The notes beneath the pieces were generated by a model, which was not told the origin of the DNA, made no database searches, and worked only from the letters and a program-made list of their open reading frames with translations. The translations under genes were made by a program, and so were the position numbers. Of a stretch of DNA of 64,000 nucleotides, positions 16,516 to 23,663 are shown piece after piece. Within the stretch, counting starts at the first letter, position 1. Each line of letters opens with the position of its first letter. The stretch is from Solibacillus sp. FSL R7-0682 (GTDB taxonomy: Bacteria > Bacillota > Bacilli > Bacillales_A > Planococcaceae), in assembly GCF_038005985.1 (NCBI RefSeq), contig NZ_JBBOUI010000001.1, positions 1,508,001-1,572,000 of the forward strand. The letters run 5' to 3'.

Positions 16516-17295
16516 TTAAAGTTCTTTTTTTGATTGAACAATGTGATTTATTTGTTTGCAAAATGCAATTTTATTTATAGGTATTAAGATAGGTTCCGAA
16601 CACAAAATAGATTCACTTTCTTTACCAATAAGTAAAAAATTATTCTTTGTAGGATAATAAATATAATGATTTTCATAAATATCGCCATTTTCCATCTTAA
16701 TGATTACGGGAATAGATTTGTTAAGATTTGTATTAGTTCCAAATCTAATTGATATAAAGATAATGTAAAGTTCTATAGCGACAAAAAGTAATAATATTTC
16801 GGAACGTAGTTTTACACTAGAGTCCTCTAAAATGATTGTTGAATTTACTAATCCGCATAAAACTAGAGTGAATAGGATATATAAAATAAATAAAAGCGAA
16901 GATAATTTAGAGTTAAATAATAATTTATTCAATTTAAGTTTTAGTATTAAATTTAATACAGATTTTTTTTTTATTGAATTTCTTCTTGTAACTATTATGG
17001 ACACTAATAATACATAAATAAGTAATATCCATCCAAGGTACTTGAATAGAAAATTATTTATTTCTGGGAGACTTATTGACCAACTAATAAATACGAATGT
17101 AGGAGAAAAGATAAATAAAAGGAAATAATTTAGTATAGTGAAAGTGAATTTATTTTCTTTAGTATAGAACTGTCTTTCTAATGAGTTTGAGGTTATAAAT
17201 GTAAACAAATTTCTTAACCCAAAAAAAGAAATTGCAGTAAATACGAGAGTAATTATCTCTTTATTATTTGTGATAGATTTTAAAAATTCATCCAT
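16516..17295 (-). CDS. Hypothetical four- to five-helix membrane protein in the lysogeny block
   Basis: A 259-residue protein. Helices are predicted at about residues 14-32, 52-75, 85-105, 132-155 and 165-185 (LLLFVAIELYIIFISI). A soluble C-terminal domain of about 70 residues follows (KMENGDIYENHYIYYPT and onward), with the look of a small beta barrel. The ATG at 17295 is preceded by GGAG at good spacing. Very AT-rich compared with neighbouring phage genes. It lies between immA and int, a position where temperate phages carry cargo expressed in the lysogen. I do not recognise a family; a defence or superinfection-exclusion role is possible. Confidence 0.65.
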   Translation of the reverse strand: MDEFLKSITNNKEIITLVFTAISFFGLRNLFTFITSNSLERQFYTKENKFTFTILNYFLLFIFSPTFVFISWSISLPEINNFLFKYLGWILLIYVLLVSIIVTRRNSIKKKSVLNLILKLKLNKLLFNSKLSSLLFILYILFTLVLCGLVNSTIILEDSSVKLRSEILLLFVAIELYIIFISIRFGTNTNLNKSIPVIIKMENGDIYENHYIYYPTKNNFLLIGKESESILCSEPILIPINKIAFCKQINHIVQSKKEL

Positions 17296-17344
17296 AAACA
17301 ACATCTCCAATTTTCAATAAGTAGAATATATGTTCTATTTAAAT

Positions 17345-17782
17345 TTATAATAAAACCTCTCTACACAAGTACTTTAATTTTGCTATTTCAATTGGTACGT
17401 TATGTATTGAGGATAAGTGATGAACAGATTCAACTTCATAATCGATTTCATCAGGAATTAGTAGTTCTGCAGCAAACTGATTGGCTTCACGTTCAATTTT
17501 GCTGACGGAAAAAAAAGTGTTTGAACGCATAAACGGTGTATTAACGTGTTTATGTAGTATTGCATGGCCAAGTTCATGTGCACAAACAACTCTCTGTAAG
17601 TTTTCATCTAAATTATCATTGATAACAATGAATTGGTTTCTACGATCATATTTGTAATAACCGTTTATTTCGTGATGTAAATCATGCTGTAAAACATGTA
17701 TTTTTAAGTTTTCAGCTATTTTATATGGACAACTGGTCTGATGTTTTTGCTTTAGTTGTATAGTTCTTTCTCTAATCCACAT
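17345..17782 (-). CDS. immA: ImmA/IrrE family metallopeptidase
   Basis: A 145-residue soluble zinc protease. The HExxH motif is HELGH at residues 69-73, and the downstream REANQFAAELLIP supplies the third ligand region. In ICEBs1 and phi105-type phages, ImmA cleaves the immunity repressor after DNA damage and so triggers induction. The repressor gene here (18902-19318) is normally next to immA, but the TIR and SLATT genes and one forward gene now separate them. The ATG at 17782 is used. Confidence 0.9.
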   Translation of the reverse strand: MWIRERTIQLKQKHQTSCPYKIAENLKIHVLQHDLHHEINGYYKYDRRNQFIVINDNLDENLQRVVCAHELGHAILHKHVNTPFMRSNTFFSVSKIEREANQFAAELLIPDEIDYEVESVHHLSSIHNVPIEIAKLKYLCREVLL

Positions 17783-17840
17783 GCAATCACTTCATTTCTT
17801 GTAAAGTGGGTATATAATATATTTAAAAGGTGGTGTTAGT

Positions 17841-18032
17841 GTGTCAAAAGAATTTGTAAAAAAACCTATAAAAGTAAGAGCTTATAAAACAGATAAAGTA
17901 TTATATATTGAAACTTTAGAAGGTACAATGAAAGCGGATATAGGTGACTGGATTGTTACAGGTATAGAAGGTGAACGGTATCCAGTAAAGCCTGATATAT
18001 TTTTTAAAACTTATGAAGCAGTCGAAGATTAA
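17841..18032 (+). CDS. Small phage protein with a DWI/PVKPDIF motif
   Basis: A 63-residue protein of a type common in Bacillota phages. It is basic at the N-terminus, then has IETLEGTMKADIGDWIVTGI and YPVKPDIFFKTYEAVE. No function is known for the family; the segment looks like a small beta barrel. It runs opposite to its neighbours and its 3' end overlaps the TIR gene by 4 bp. GTG start at 17841 behind AAAGGTGG. Confidence 0.7.
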   Translation: MSKEFVKKPIKVRAYKTDKVLYIETLEGTMKADIGDWIVTGIEGERYPVKPDIFFKTYEAVED

Positions 18033-18430
18033 TTATCGATTGCTTTTTTTATAGCGTCATAAGTAAATGACATTGCCCAACTAGCACCGGAATTTAAAAT
18101 CTCTGATGGTGAAGTATAGTCTTTGTCAATTTTAACAGCAACTAATTTTTTATTTAATGCTTTTGCTTGTTCGATTTCCCAAGATACCCATTCACTATTA
18201 TGAGTGTCTTTCCCAATTAAAAGTAAAAAAGTCGGAGAATCAGAAATCTTCCCTTTTATTACTTGTTTAATGTAATTTGCGTTTGTTGAATTTATAGAAA
18301 CCCCAACAGAACTGTCGTCAAATTTGATATCAAAATGGCCACTGTCATTTTTAGACCAAGCCACCAATAAGTTTTTGTATTTTGTACCTTCATTGTCTGC
18401 TCTATAACTAACGAATAATTTTTTTGCCAA
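18029..18430 (-). CDS. TIR-like (ThsB/DUF1863-type) protein
   Basis: A 133-residue single-domain protein with the flavodoxin-like TIR fold of the MTH538/DUF1863 family that includes ThsB of Thoeris. Beta-A is KKLFVSYR, followed by a variable loop. TFLLLIGKDTHNSEWVSWEI and the strand KKLVAVKID are characteristic. Glu85 in SWEIEQA sits where the catalytic Glu of NAD-processing TIRs lies. ThsB enzymes make a cyclic ADP-ribose signal upon phage infection. It starts 1 nt after the stop of the SLATT gene, so the two form one unit. The pairing suggests it signals to, or is controlled with, that membrane protein. Enzymatic activity is inferred. Confidence 0.82.
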   Translation of the reverse strand: MAKKLFVSYRADNEGTKYKNLLVAWSKNDSGHFDIKFDDSSVGVSINSTNANYIKQVIKGKISDSPTFLLLIGKDTHNSEWVSWEIEQAKALNKKLVAVKIDKDYTSPSEILNSGASWAMSFTYDAIKKAIDN

Positions 18431-18431
18431 A

Positions 18432-18884
18432 TTATTTTCCCCCTTTGTTATCTCCGTGATTTAAGTTAGCCCAATTTATATTTTCTTTTGAAATAATTGT
18501 TTCTATTCTTTCAACTAAGAAATTAAATTCGGAGTTCTCGGAGTATACGCCGGCTTTTCCTTGATACATATACTTTTCTCGCTTTAATGTTTCGCAAATT
18601 CCGCGAAATTCAATCCAGTTTTCATGATGCTTTCCTAAAGCTAAAAAACCTTCTAATACAGTAACTAACACACCTATACCGCTAATAATATATAAAATCC
18701 ATTCGAAAGTTGGAACTAAAGCAGCTGAAAAAGGTATTAAAGCTGTCAGGATTATTTGACTACGTTTAATCCCTTTGTAAACCTTTTGATGATGGATACT
18801 TTTTTCATCATACCAACCTATTTGTTCTTCAACTCGTTTTTTAAAGTACTCTGATTCTAAGTTCTCTGTGTTTTGATTAGGCAC
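18432..18884 (-). CDS. SLATT/DUF4231 two-helix membrane protein
   Basis: A 150-residue protein with two adjacent membrane helices (about residues 46-62 and 64-85), flanked by a cytosolic N-terminal helix and a longer C-terminal part. The post-helix motif NWIEFRGICETLKREKYMY is characteristic of DUF4231/SLATT proteins. SLATT domains were proposed, on genomic grounds, to be pore-forming effectors of nucleotide-signal immune systems. It follows the phage repressor by 17 bp and precedes the TIR gene by 1 nt, so repressor, SLATT and TIR are probably one lysogenic transcript. I infer a TIR-activated membrane effector. Confidence 0.8.
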   Translation of the reverse strand: MPNQNTENLESEYFKKRVEEQIGWYDEKSIHHQKVYKGIKRSQIILTALIPFSAALVPTFEWILYIISGIGVLVTVLEGFLALGKHHENWIEFRGICETLKREKYMYQGKAGVYSENSEFNFLVERIETIISKENINWANLNHGDNKGGK

Positions 18885-18901
18885 TTATATCCTCCTAAAA
18901 A

Positions 18902-19318
18902 TTAATCATTCTCACGATATTTCTTAGGTGTAAACTTCTTGTTGATTTTTTGAGTTTGTCTAAAAATATATTCCATTGATTCTAATAATGATTCTTTTGC
19001 TTCATCGGACATCGGTTCACCATCGAAGGCTAAGCCGTCGCTGGTTTCGAGTTCTTCTTTGAATTGTTCAAGCCGTTTTGCAATGTCCTTTTCACCTTTT
19101 AATAATTTTGCATTTATATTTGATGAATTTTCATTTCTTCCTAATAAAGAATCAACAGAAATCTCATATAGGTTTGCTATTGCTTGTAGTAGTTCATTAT
19201 CAGGTTCTCGTATGCCGTTTTCGTAATGAGAATATCTAGCTCTAGAGATACCCAATTTTTTTGCAACTTCTTCTTGAGTTTGTTTACCCCGTAATTTTTT
19301 AAGGTTTTCTTGTAGCAC
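18902..19318 (-). CDS. Phage immunity repressor (XRE family, CI/ImmR-like)
   Basis: A 138-residue protein with an N-terminal XRE HTH (TQEEVAKKLGISRARYSHYE, about residues 13-33) and a charged C-terminal helical region suited to oligomerisation and to ImmA cleavage. The GTG at 19318 is chosen because GAGGAG precedes it; a longer frame reaches 19372 without one. It is divergent from the forward regulator across a region holding four GATAC-N5-GTATC operators. It likely represses the early promoter and autoregulates. It leads the transcript that carries the SLATT and TIR genes. Confidence 0.88.
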   Translation of the reverse strand: MLQENLKKLRGKQTQEEVAKKLGISRARYSHYENGIREPDNELLQAIANLYEISVDSLLGRNENSSNINAKLLKGEKDIAKRLEQFKEELETSDGLAFDGEPMSDEAKESLLESMEYIFRQTQKINKKFTPKKYREND

Positions 19319-19363
19319 AAAATTCTCCTCACATTCATTAATAAGAACATATATTTGTAAATG

Positions 19364-19369
19364 ATTATA
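19364..19369 (-). promoter_or_regulatory. -10 element of the leftward (repressor) promoter
   Basis: On the minus strand TATAAT occupies 19369-19364, about 45 bp upstream of the repressor start. Operator O1 (19380-19394) covers its -35 region, so the repressor can control its own synthesis. The -35 itself is weak. Confidence 0.5.
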
Positions 19370-19379
19370 CACATTGATA

Positions 19380-19484
19380 GATACAAATAGTATCCAAAGA
19401 AAACAAATGATACAAAAAGTATCAAAAACAGTTGACGATACGAAATGTATCTGATATATTCTATTTAAAGATACGAAATGTATC
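19380..19484. promoter_or_regulatory. Operator array O1-O4 of the lysis-lysogeny switch
   Basis: Four 15-bp palindromes GATAC-N5-GTATC: O1 19380-19394 (GATACAAATAGTATC), O2 19409-19423 (GATACAAAAAGTATC), O3 19437-19451 and O4 19470-19484 (both GATACGAAATGTATC). Centres are 29, 28 and 33 bp apart, close to whole helical turns. O3 lies within the rightward promoter and O4 just before the ribosome site of the next gene. Those two are identical to each other and to O5 at 19707. Confidence 0.88.
19432..19460 (+). promoter_or_regulatory. Rightward early promoter (PR-like)
   Basis: TTGACG (19432-19437) and TATATT (19455-19460) are spaced by 17 bp. Operator O3 fills the spacer, so repressor binding would block RNA polymerase. 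It drives the early genes from 19503 onward. Confidence 0.8.
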
Positions 19485-19502
19485 AGGAAGGAGGTGAAAA
19501 TT

Positions 19503-19736
19503 TTGAGAAAGAAATTAATTGAAAAACGTAAACAACATAAATTAACTCAAATTGATCTAGCTAAACAATTAGGGATTTCTGAAGTATATGTTAGAAAATT
19601 AGAAAGGGGTTCTCGTAATCCATCCATTACATTAATGATTAAATTTGAGGAGTTTTTCGATTTATCAATGAAGGAATTGTTTCCTGATATTTTTTTAAAA
19701 GAAAATGATACGAAATGTATCAAAAAATTAGCTTAG
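19503..19736 (+). CDS. Cro-like XRE family regulator
   Basis: A 77-residue single-domain XRE HTH (LTQIDLAKQLGISEVYVRKL), the first gene of the rightward early operon and the Cro counterpart. The TTG at 19503 is 8 nt past GGAGG, while the GTG at 19494 abuts it. Operator O5 lies within its last codons. It probably competes with the repressor for the GATAC operators. Confidence 0.82.
   Translation: MRKKLIEKRKQHKLTQIDLAKQLGISEVYVRKLERGSRNPSITLMIKFEEFFDLSMKELFPDIFLKENDTKCIKKLA
19707..19721. promoter_or_regulatory. Operator O5 inside the cro-like gene
   Basis: A further perfect GATACGAAATGTATC lies 237 bp downstream of the O4 centre, within the 3' end of the cro-like gene. The distance suits DNA looping or a roadblock for early transcription. 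Confidence 0.8.
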
Positions 19737-19748
19737 GAGGTTTATTAG

Positions 19749-20471
19749 ATGAGTCAGTTACAACGTAACATTTCAAGTTTAGAAGTAGCACAGATGGTTC
19801 TTCGTGAACACAATGAAGTTTTAAAAGATATTAGACGTATTATTTCGCAGTTAGGTGAGGGGATTTTACCCCAGTCCTATTTTATCGAATCAACATACAA
19901 AAACAGTCAAAACAAAGAATTCCCGTGTTACTTGATAACGAAGAATGGTTGCGAATTATACGGAACTAGAATGACTGGAGAGAAAGGTACCCAGTTCGCT
20001 GTTAAGTACATCGACCGTTTTAATGAAATGGAGCAGCAATTACAACAACCTAAAGTTTTATCTGAAAAAGAGCAACTTATGGCCGCAATGAAATTAACAA
20101 TTGAGGCAGCAGAAGATGTCGAAGCATTAAAAAATGAAGTCGTAGAAGTGAAAGAAAATGTTCAAGTACTTTTTGACACAATGCGCATCGATGGTCGTCA
20201 AGAATTTGCTATCAAATCCCAGGGAAAGGCAAAAGTTATGGAAGCGCTTGGCGGTTATAATTCACCAGCTTATAACGCCTTGAGTCGAAAAGTATTTGCA
20301 AAATTATGGGGTGATTTTAAACGTCATTTTGTTTTACCTCGTTCAACAGATTTACCAAAAGCGCGTTTTGATGAAGCAGTGAAATATATAGCAATTTGGC
20401 GTCCAGATACATCGATGGCAATGGAAATCGATTCTTATAACAATCAGACGCATTTGAAATTAGTTCAATAG
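19749..20471 (+). CDS. Antirepressor-type protein, Rha-like N-terminus plus ORF6C
   Basis: A 240-residue protein. Residues 1-105 resemble a Rha/Bro-like DNA-binding region (SYFIESTYKNSQNKEFPCYL, then a TGEKGTQFAVKYIDRFNEME helix). A linker helix follows. Residues 150-240 match the ORF6C domain (GKAKVMEALGGYNSPAYNAL, then LWGDFKRHFVLPRSTDLP). Such proteins act as antirepressors or early regulators in Bacillota phages. It follows the cro-like gene behind TTAGGAGG. The C-terminus is complete. Confidence 0.85.
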   Translation: MSQLQRNISSLEVAQMVLREHNEVLKDIRRIISQLGEGILPQSYFIESTYKNSQNKEFPCYLITKNGCELYGTRMTGEKGTQFAVKYIDRFNEMEQQLQQPKVLSEKEQLMAAMKLTIEAAEDVEALKNEVVEVKENVQVLFDTMRIDGRQEFAIKSQGKAKVMEALGGYNSPAYNALSRKVFAKLWGDFKRHFVLPRSTDLPKARFDEAVKYIAIWRPDTSMAMEIDSYNNQTHLKLVQ

Positions 20472-20551
20472 AGGAAGGCGCTTTGTTAGCGCCTTAAGTT
20501 AGAAACTGTATTACGAGGGATTTATCGTTCAGATGAAACGGAGGGATTTTG

Positions 20552-20785
20552 ATGGTAGAAAACCATGAAGAAATTGAAAATCTCGATGAACCGTTAGTTT
20601 ACGAAATAGAAGATCTAATCCGTATCACTAGGTTCAAAGAAGATATGTTAAAAGAATATTTTTTACATGATCCACGGATATTACGTTGGCAACGTCGAGG
20701 CAAAACACGGGGCAAACGTGTTTGGTTAGCCAAAGAGACCCGCAACGCAATCCGAGAAATCATGTTAAATGAATGGTCTATTTAA
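20552..20785 (+). CDS. Small excisionase-like/MerR-like DNA-binding protein
   Basis: A 77-residue protein. EIEDLIRITRFKEDMLKEYF followed by WQRRGKTRGKRVWLAKETRN has the helix-then-basic-wing layout of phage excisionase/MerR-type small regulators. It could be the Xis of this phage or another early regulator; no firm family match can be made by eye. The ATG at 20552 lies behind GGAGGG. Confidence 0.6.
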   Translation: MVENHEEIENLDEPLVYEIEDLIRITRFKEDMLKEYFLHDPRILRWQRRGKTRGKRVWLAKETRNAIREIMLNEWSI

Positions 20786-20895
20786 AAGATTTGCACGGGC
20801 AGGTGCGATTGCTTCAAGACCATATAGCCGAGGGCAATCGGCTTTTAGAAGAGCTAGGGCAATTGCTCAATGGCAAGTTAACTTGCTTAATTTAA
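20773..20895 (+). CDS. Small coiled-coil protein (40 aa), start overlaps previous gene
   Basis: ATG 20773 begins inside the end of the previous gene and encodes MVYLKDLHGQVRLLQDHIAE followed by GNRLLEELGQLLNGKLT, a regular amphipathic leucine heptad pattern. Translational coupling is plausible because no strong ribosome site precedes it. The codons for LHGQVRL contain the 21-bp repeat also found near int. A competing frame of 71 codons (20769-20984) covers the same stretch but looks less protein-like. Confidence 0.45.
   Translation: MVYLKDLHGQVRLLQDHIAEGNRLLEELGQLLNGKLTCLI
20792..20812. repeat. 21-bp repeat copy 2
   Basis: Identical to 16439-16459 over 21 bp. It lies inside the 40-codon coiled-coil gene. 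Confidence 0.7.
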
Positions 20896-20983
20896 TATAT
20901 CTCATTTCAATATGTTTTAGTCAATTTAGTCTTAACTGGAATAGTCGGAAATGGACTATCGGTATGGGAGGGAGGTGGACATA

Positions 20984-21274
20984 GTGGTTGCTGATTTCGC
21001 AAGACATTTAAAGGATTTTCGTGAGCGCGCTAACATCACACAAACAGAAATGGCGCAAAAGCTAAACATGACACAATCCCATGTTTCTAAATATGAAACT
21101 GGTCGTAAAGTGATTGATCTTGAAACTTTCACTCGGTGGGTTCGGGAGACAAATAGTGAGGTACAAGCTGCAATTGTTTTATTTGGTACAGACATCTTTG
21201 CAAATGCTTCACAGGTACTTTCTTTAGTACCAGCGTTTATCCCAGTGTTAGATGCTACACAGCTTTTTATGTAG
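20984..21274 (+). CDS. XRE family regulator
   Basis: A 96-residue protein. The HTH is at about residues 8-45 (NITQTEMAQKLNMTQSHVSKYE). The C-terminal half is hydrophobic (VLSLVPAFIPVLDATQLFM). The GTG at 20984 is 8 nt beyond GGAGG; an upstream ATG at 20951 is less well placed. A third XRE protein in the early region, role unknown. Confidence 0.75.
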   Translation: MVADFARHLKDFRERANITQTEMAQKLNMTQSHVSKYETGRKVIDLETFTRWVRETNSEVQAAIVLFGTDIFANASQVLSLVPAFIPVLDATQLFM

Positions 21275-21289
21275 AAGGAGATGAAAAGG

Positions 21290-21376
21290 ATGCGTATCAA
21301 ACCTAGAGTTTGGAGACTATTAACAGTCAAACAACGCTTGCAAATACTGTATTTTATCGCACAAAAAAACCGCTAA
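21290..21376 (+). CDS. Short basic peptide (28 aa)
   Basis: ATG 21290 behind AGAAGGAGATG encodes MRIKPRVWRLLTVKQRLQIL followed by YFIAQKNR. The ribosome site is strong and the peptide is an amphipathic basic helix. Such tiny ORFs are common in phage early operons. No function can be assigned, and the evidence is only the ribosome site and position. Confidence 0.4.
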   Translation: MRIKPRVWRLLTVKQRLQILYFIAQKNR

Positions 21377-21448
21377 ATCACTGCAATGATTTAACGGCAG
21401 AAATTACATTAAGTTCTTAATATATTATATCAAATTTTAACAGACAGT

Positions 21449-21582
21449 GCGAGACATTCTTCTCGCTCTCGTCAAGCAGCACATAGCAGACCGCATCCTC
21501 CCAAAATAAGTGCGGCTAGGCCATTGACTATGTGTTGCTTGATGGGAATGTCCATCAAAAAAACCACTGCTGAGAACAGTGG
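21449..21582 (+). ncRNA. Candidate structured RNA in a 255-bp non-coding gap
   Basis: The gap 21377-21631 contains no convincing ORF but is unusually rich in inverted repeats. GCGAG/CTCGC closes 21449-21466. A 16-bp stem joins 21471-21486 to 21528-21543 (two G-U pairs) and encloses a CCGCA/TGCGG hairpin. GATGG/CCATC closes 21541-21556. CCACTG/CAGTGG closes 21564-21582. The last hairpin lacks a long T-run. It could be a regulatory leader of the downstream recombination operon or a separate RNA. No known class is recognised. Confidence 0.5.
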
Positions 21583-21631
21583 CTTTGAAAAACATAATTT
21601 AACGAAATTATATCACAGGAGGAAGTAAATT

Positions 21632-23662
21632 ATGAAGAAAATAGAATTAATCGTAATGAAATTACGCAATTTTAAAGGCATCAATCAACTTAGTGTTGAT
21701 GTTAAACGTGAAAACGCACGCATTTATGGTGATAACGCTACAGGTAAAACAACAGTGTTTGATGCTTTTCTTTGGCTCCTTTTCGATAAGGATAGCAACA
21801 ATGATTCGAAATTTGCGATTCAAACATTAACTGGTTCGGGACATAAAGTACACAACCTTGAGCACACGGTCGAAGGGACCTTCCTAGTTGATGGTATCGA
21901 GGTCCAGTTGAAAAAAATCTACAAAGAAAAATGGACGAAAAAACGTGGACAAGCGCAAAAAGAATTCGGTGGTTACACAACAGATCACTTTGTAGACGAT
22001 GTGCCAGTTAGCAAAAAAGAGTACGTTGCAAAAGTCGAATCAATTGTACAAGAGGACGTATTCAAGCTTTTAACTTCACCAACGTATTTTAATGAAAATG
22101 TTAAATGGCAAGACCGCCGGAATATTTTATTAGCAGTTTGTGGGGACATATCAGACGAGGATGTAATTGCATCAGATTCAGCATTAGCGAAGTTAAATGA
22201 TGTCCTGAGCGGTAAGTCTATCGAGGATATGAAAAAGATAATTGCCAGCAAGAAAAGGCAGATCAATGACGAGTTAGAAAAAATCCCGGTGCGCATTGAT
22301 GAAATCCATAAAATGATTCCAGAAGTACTAGTGAACGCAGAAGCTTTAAAAGCGAAGGTGGAGCATTTAGAAACAGAAATAAACGGATTAAAAGACCAGC
22401 GCTATACCGTAACGAACGGTACGGCATTACTGGATAAGCAACACCAAATGAAAGAGCTAGAGATGCAGTTAAACGACTTCAAGCGCACGTTTGAAGCAGA
22501 TAGCAAACAAGAAATTTACAAGCTACAAACGCGCATTCAGGAGCTACAAGGCAATGTGCAAATTATTAAATCGGAAATTCGTATGAATGATATGGAGAAA
22601 GACGTTGCAGAACGCGAAATTAAAGAATGCGAGCTTGCAGTTACAAAAAATGAACAAGTAATGAGTGAGCTACGCACTGAATATTCGAAGGTGAGAGCAA
22701 CCGAATTTATTCATGAGTATGACTGCAACGAATGTCCAACCTGCAAACAATCCTTACCAATTGATCAAGTTGAGGCAGCACGCAATGAGGCACTTGCTCA
22801 ATTCAACGAACAACGTACAGCAAAACTTGCATTAATTAATGACAAGGGAAAAGCGCTCGCTAGCCATAATGCTCATTTTAACGAAAAAATTAAAGTTATT
22901 AACTCGAAGCTTGAATCAACTTTAACACCAAAATCATTTGAACTTAACGACAAATTAGCTACAGCTGAAAAAGAGCTTTCGAAATTTAACGAAAAGCTTC
23001 AGCAAGCACAATCAACTGTTCCAGATATTACTGAATCGGATGAATATAAGCAACTTACAAATCAAATTCATTCAGTTAATGAAGAAATCGCAAAAATGAA
23101 ATTGAATGCGAATGAGGTTGTCGCAGAGATTGATGCAAATATCTGTGAGCTAGAGCAAGAAAAGCAAGGGGTTAATGCTGAACTAGGACAACTTGTAAAC
23201 GCAGAAAACCAACGCAAACGTATTGCTGAATTAGAAGCAGACCAAAAGCGTCTAGCAGAAGAGTATGAGGAATTGGAAGGTAATCTATTCCTTATTGAAA
23301 CATTCACGCGTAAAAAAGTTGAAATGCTCACTGAGCGCATCAACAGCAAGTTTAAATACGCTCGTTTCAAGTTATTCGAAGAGCAAGTAAATGGCGGGCT
23401 GAATGAAGTATGCGAAACATTATACGAAGGCGTACCATACGGCTCTGGCTTAAATAACGCTGCTAAAATCAATGTCGGTTTAGACATCATTAATACTTTA
23501 TCAGCTCATTACGGCATCCTTGCTCCAATTTTCGTGGATAATGCTGAGGCTGTAACCAAGTTTATCGATGTGGACACTCAACTAATTAGCTTGGTGGTAA
23601 GTGAGAAGGACAAGAAATTACGTGTTGAATTAGATCCAATCGAATTGAAGGAGGCTATGTAA
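21632..23662 (+). CDS. SbcC/Rad50-like AAA ATPase
   Basis: A 676-residue SMC-like ATPase. Walker A is YGDNATGKTTV near residue 37, two long coiled-coil arms follow (about 215-330 and 400-570), and a zinc-hook-like CNECPTCKQ sits at the hinge. The C-terminal part has the LGxG-less but still recognisable nucleotide-binding region ending PIFVDNAEAV. In Bacillota phages this family sits immediately before recT. Here it is 1 nt from recT and upstream of an MBL-fold protein. Together they probably process DNA ends for strand annealing. The start follows AGGAGG. Confidence 0.85.
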   Translation: MKKIELIVMKLRNFKGINQLSVDVKRENARIYGDNATGKTTVFDAFLWLLFDKDSNNDSKFAIQTLTGSGHKVHNLEHTVEGTFLVDGIEVQLKKIYKEKWTKKRGQAQKEFGGYTTDHFVDDVPVSKKEYVAKVESIVQEDVFKLLTSPTYFNENVKWQDRRNILLAVCGDISDEDVIASDSALAKLNDVLSGKSIEDMKKIIASKKRQINDELEKIPVRIDEIHKMIPEVLVNAEALKAKVEHLETEINGLKDQRYTVTNGTALLDKQHQMKELEMQLNDFKRTFEADSKQEIYKLQTRIQELQGNVQIIKSEIRMNDMEKDVAEREIKECELAVTKNEQVMSELRTEYSKVRATEFIHEYDCNECPTCKQSLPIDQVEAARNEALAQFNEQRTAKLALINDKGKALASHNAHFNEKIKVINSKLESTLTPKSFELNDKLATAEKELSKFNEKLQQAQSTVPDITESDEYKQLTNQIHSVNEEIAKMKLNANEVVAEIDANICELEQEKQGVNAELGQLVNAENQRKRIAELEADQKRLAEEYEELEGNLFLIETFTRKKVEMLTERINSKFKYARFKLFEEQVNGGLNEVCETLYEGVPYGSGLNNAAKINVGLDIINTLSAHYGILAPIFVDNAEAVTKFIDVDTQLISLVVSEKDKKLRVELDPIELKEAM

Positions 23663-23663
23663 T

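Noticed and set aside
20769-20984. 71-codon forward ORF (basic, Arg/Ala-rich start)
   Set aside because: Overlaps the more protein-like 40-codon coiled-coil frame and the well-placed start of the next XRE gene; no ribosome site.
23068-23490. 140-codon minus-strand ORF within the SbcC-like gene
   Set aside because: Ser/Phe-rich shadow of coiled-coil codons; no ribosome site.
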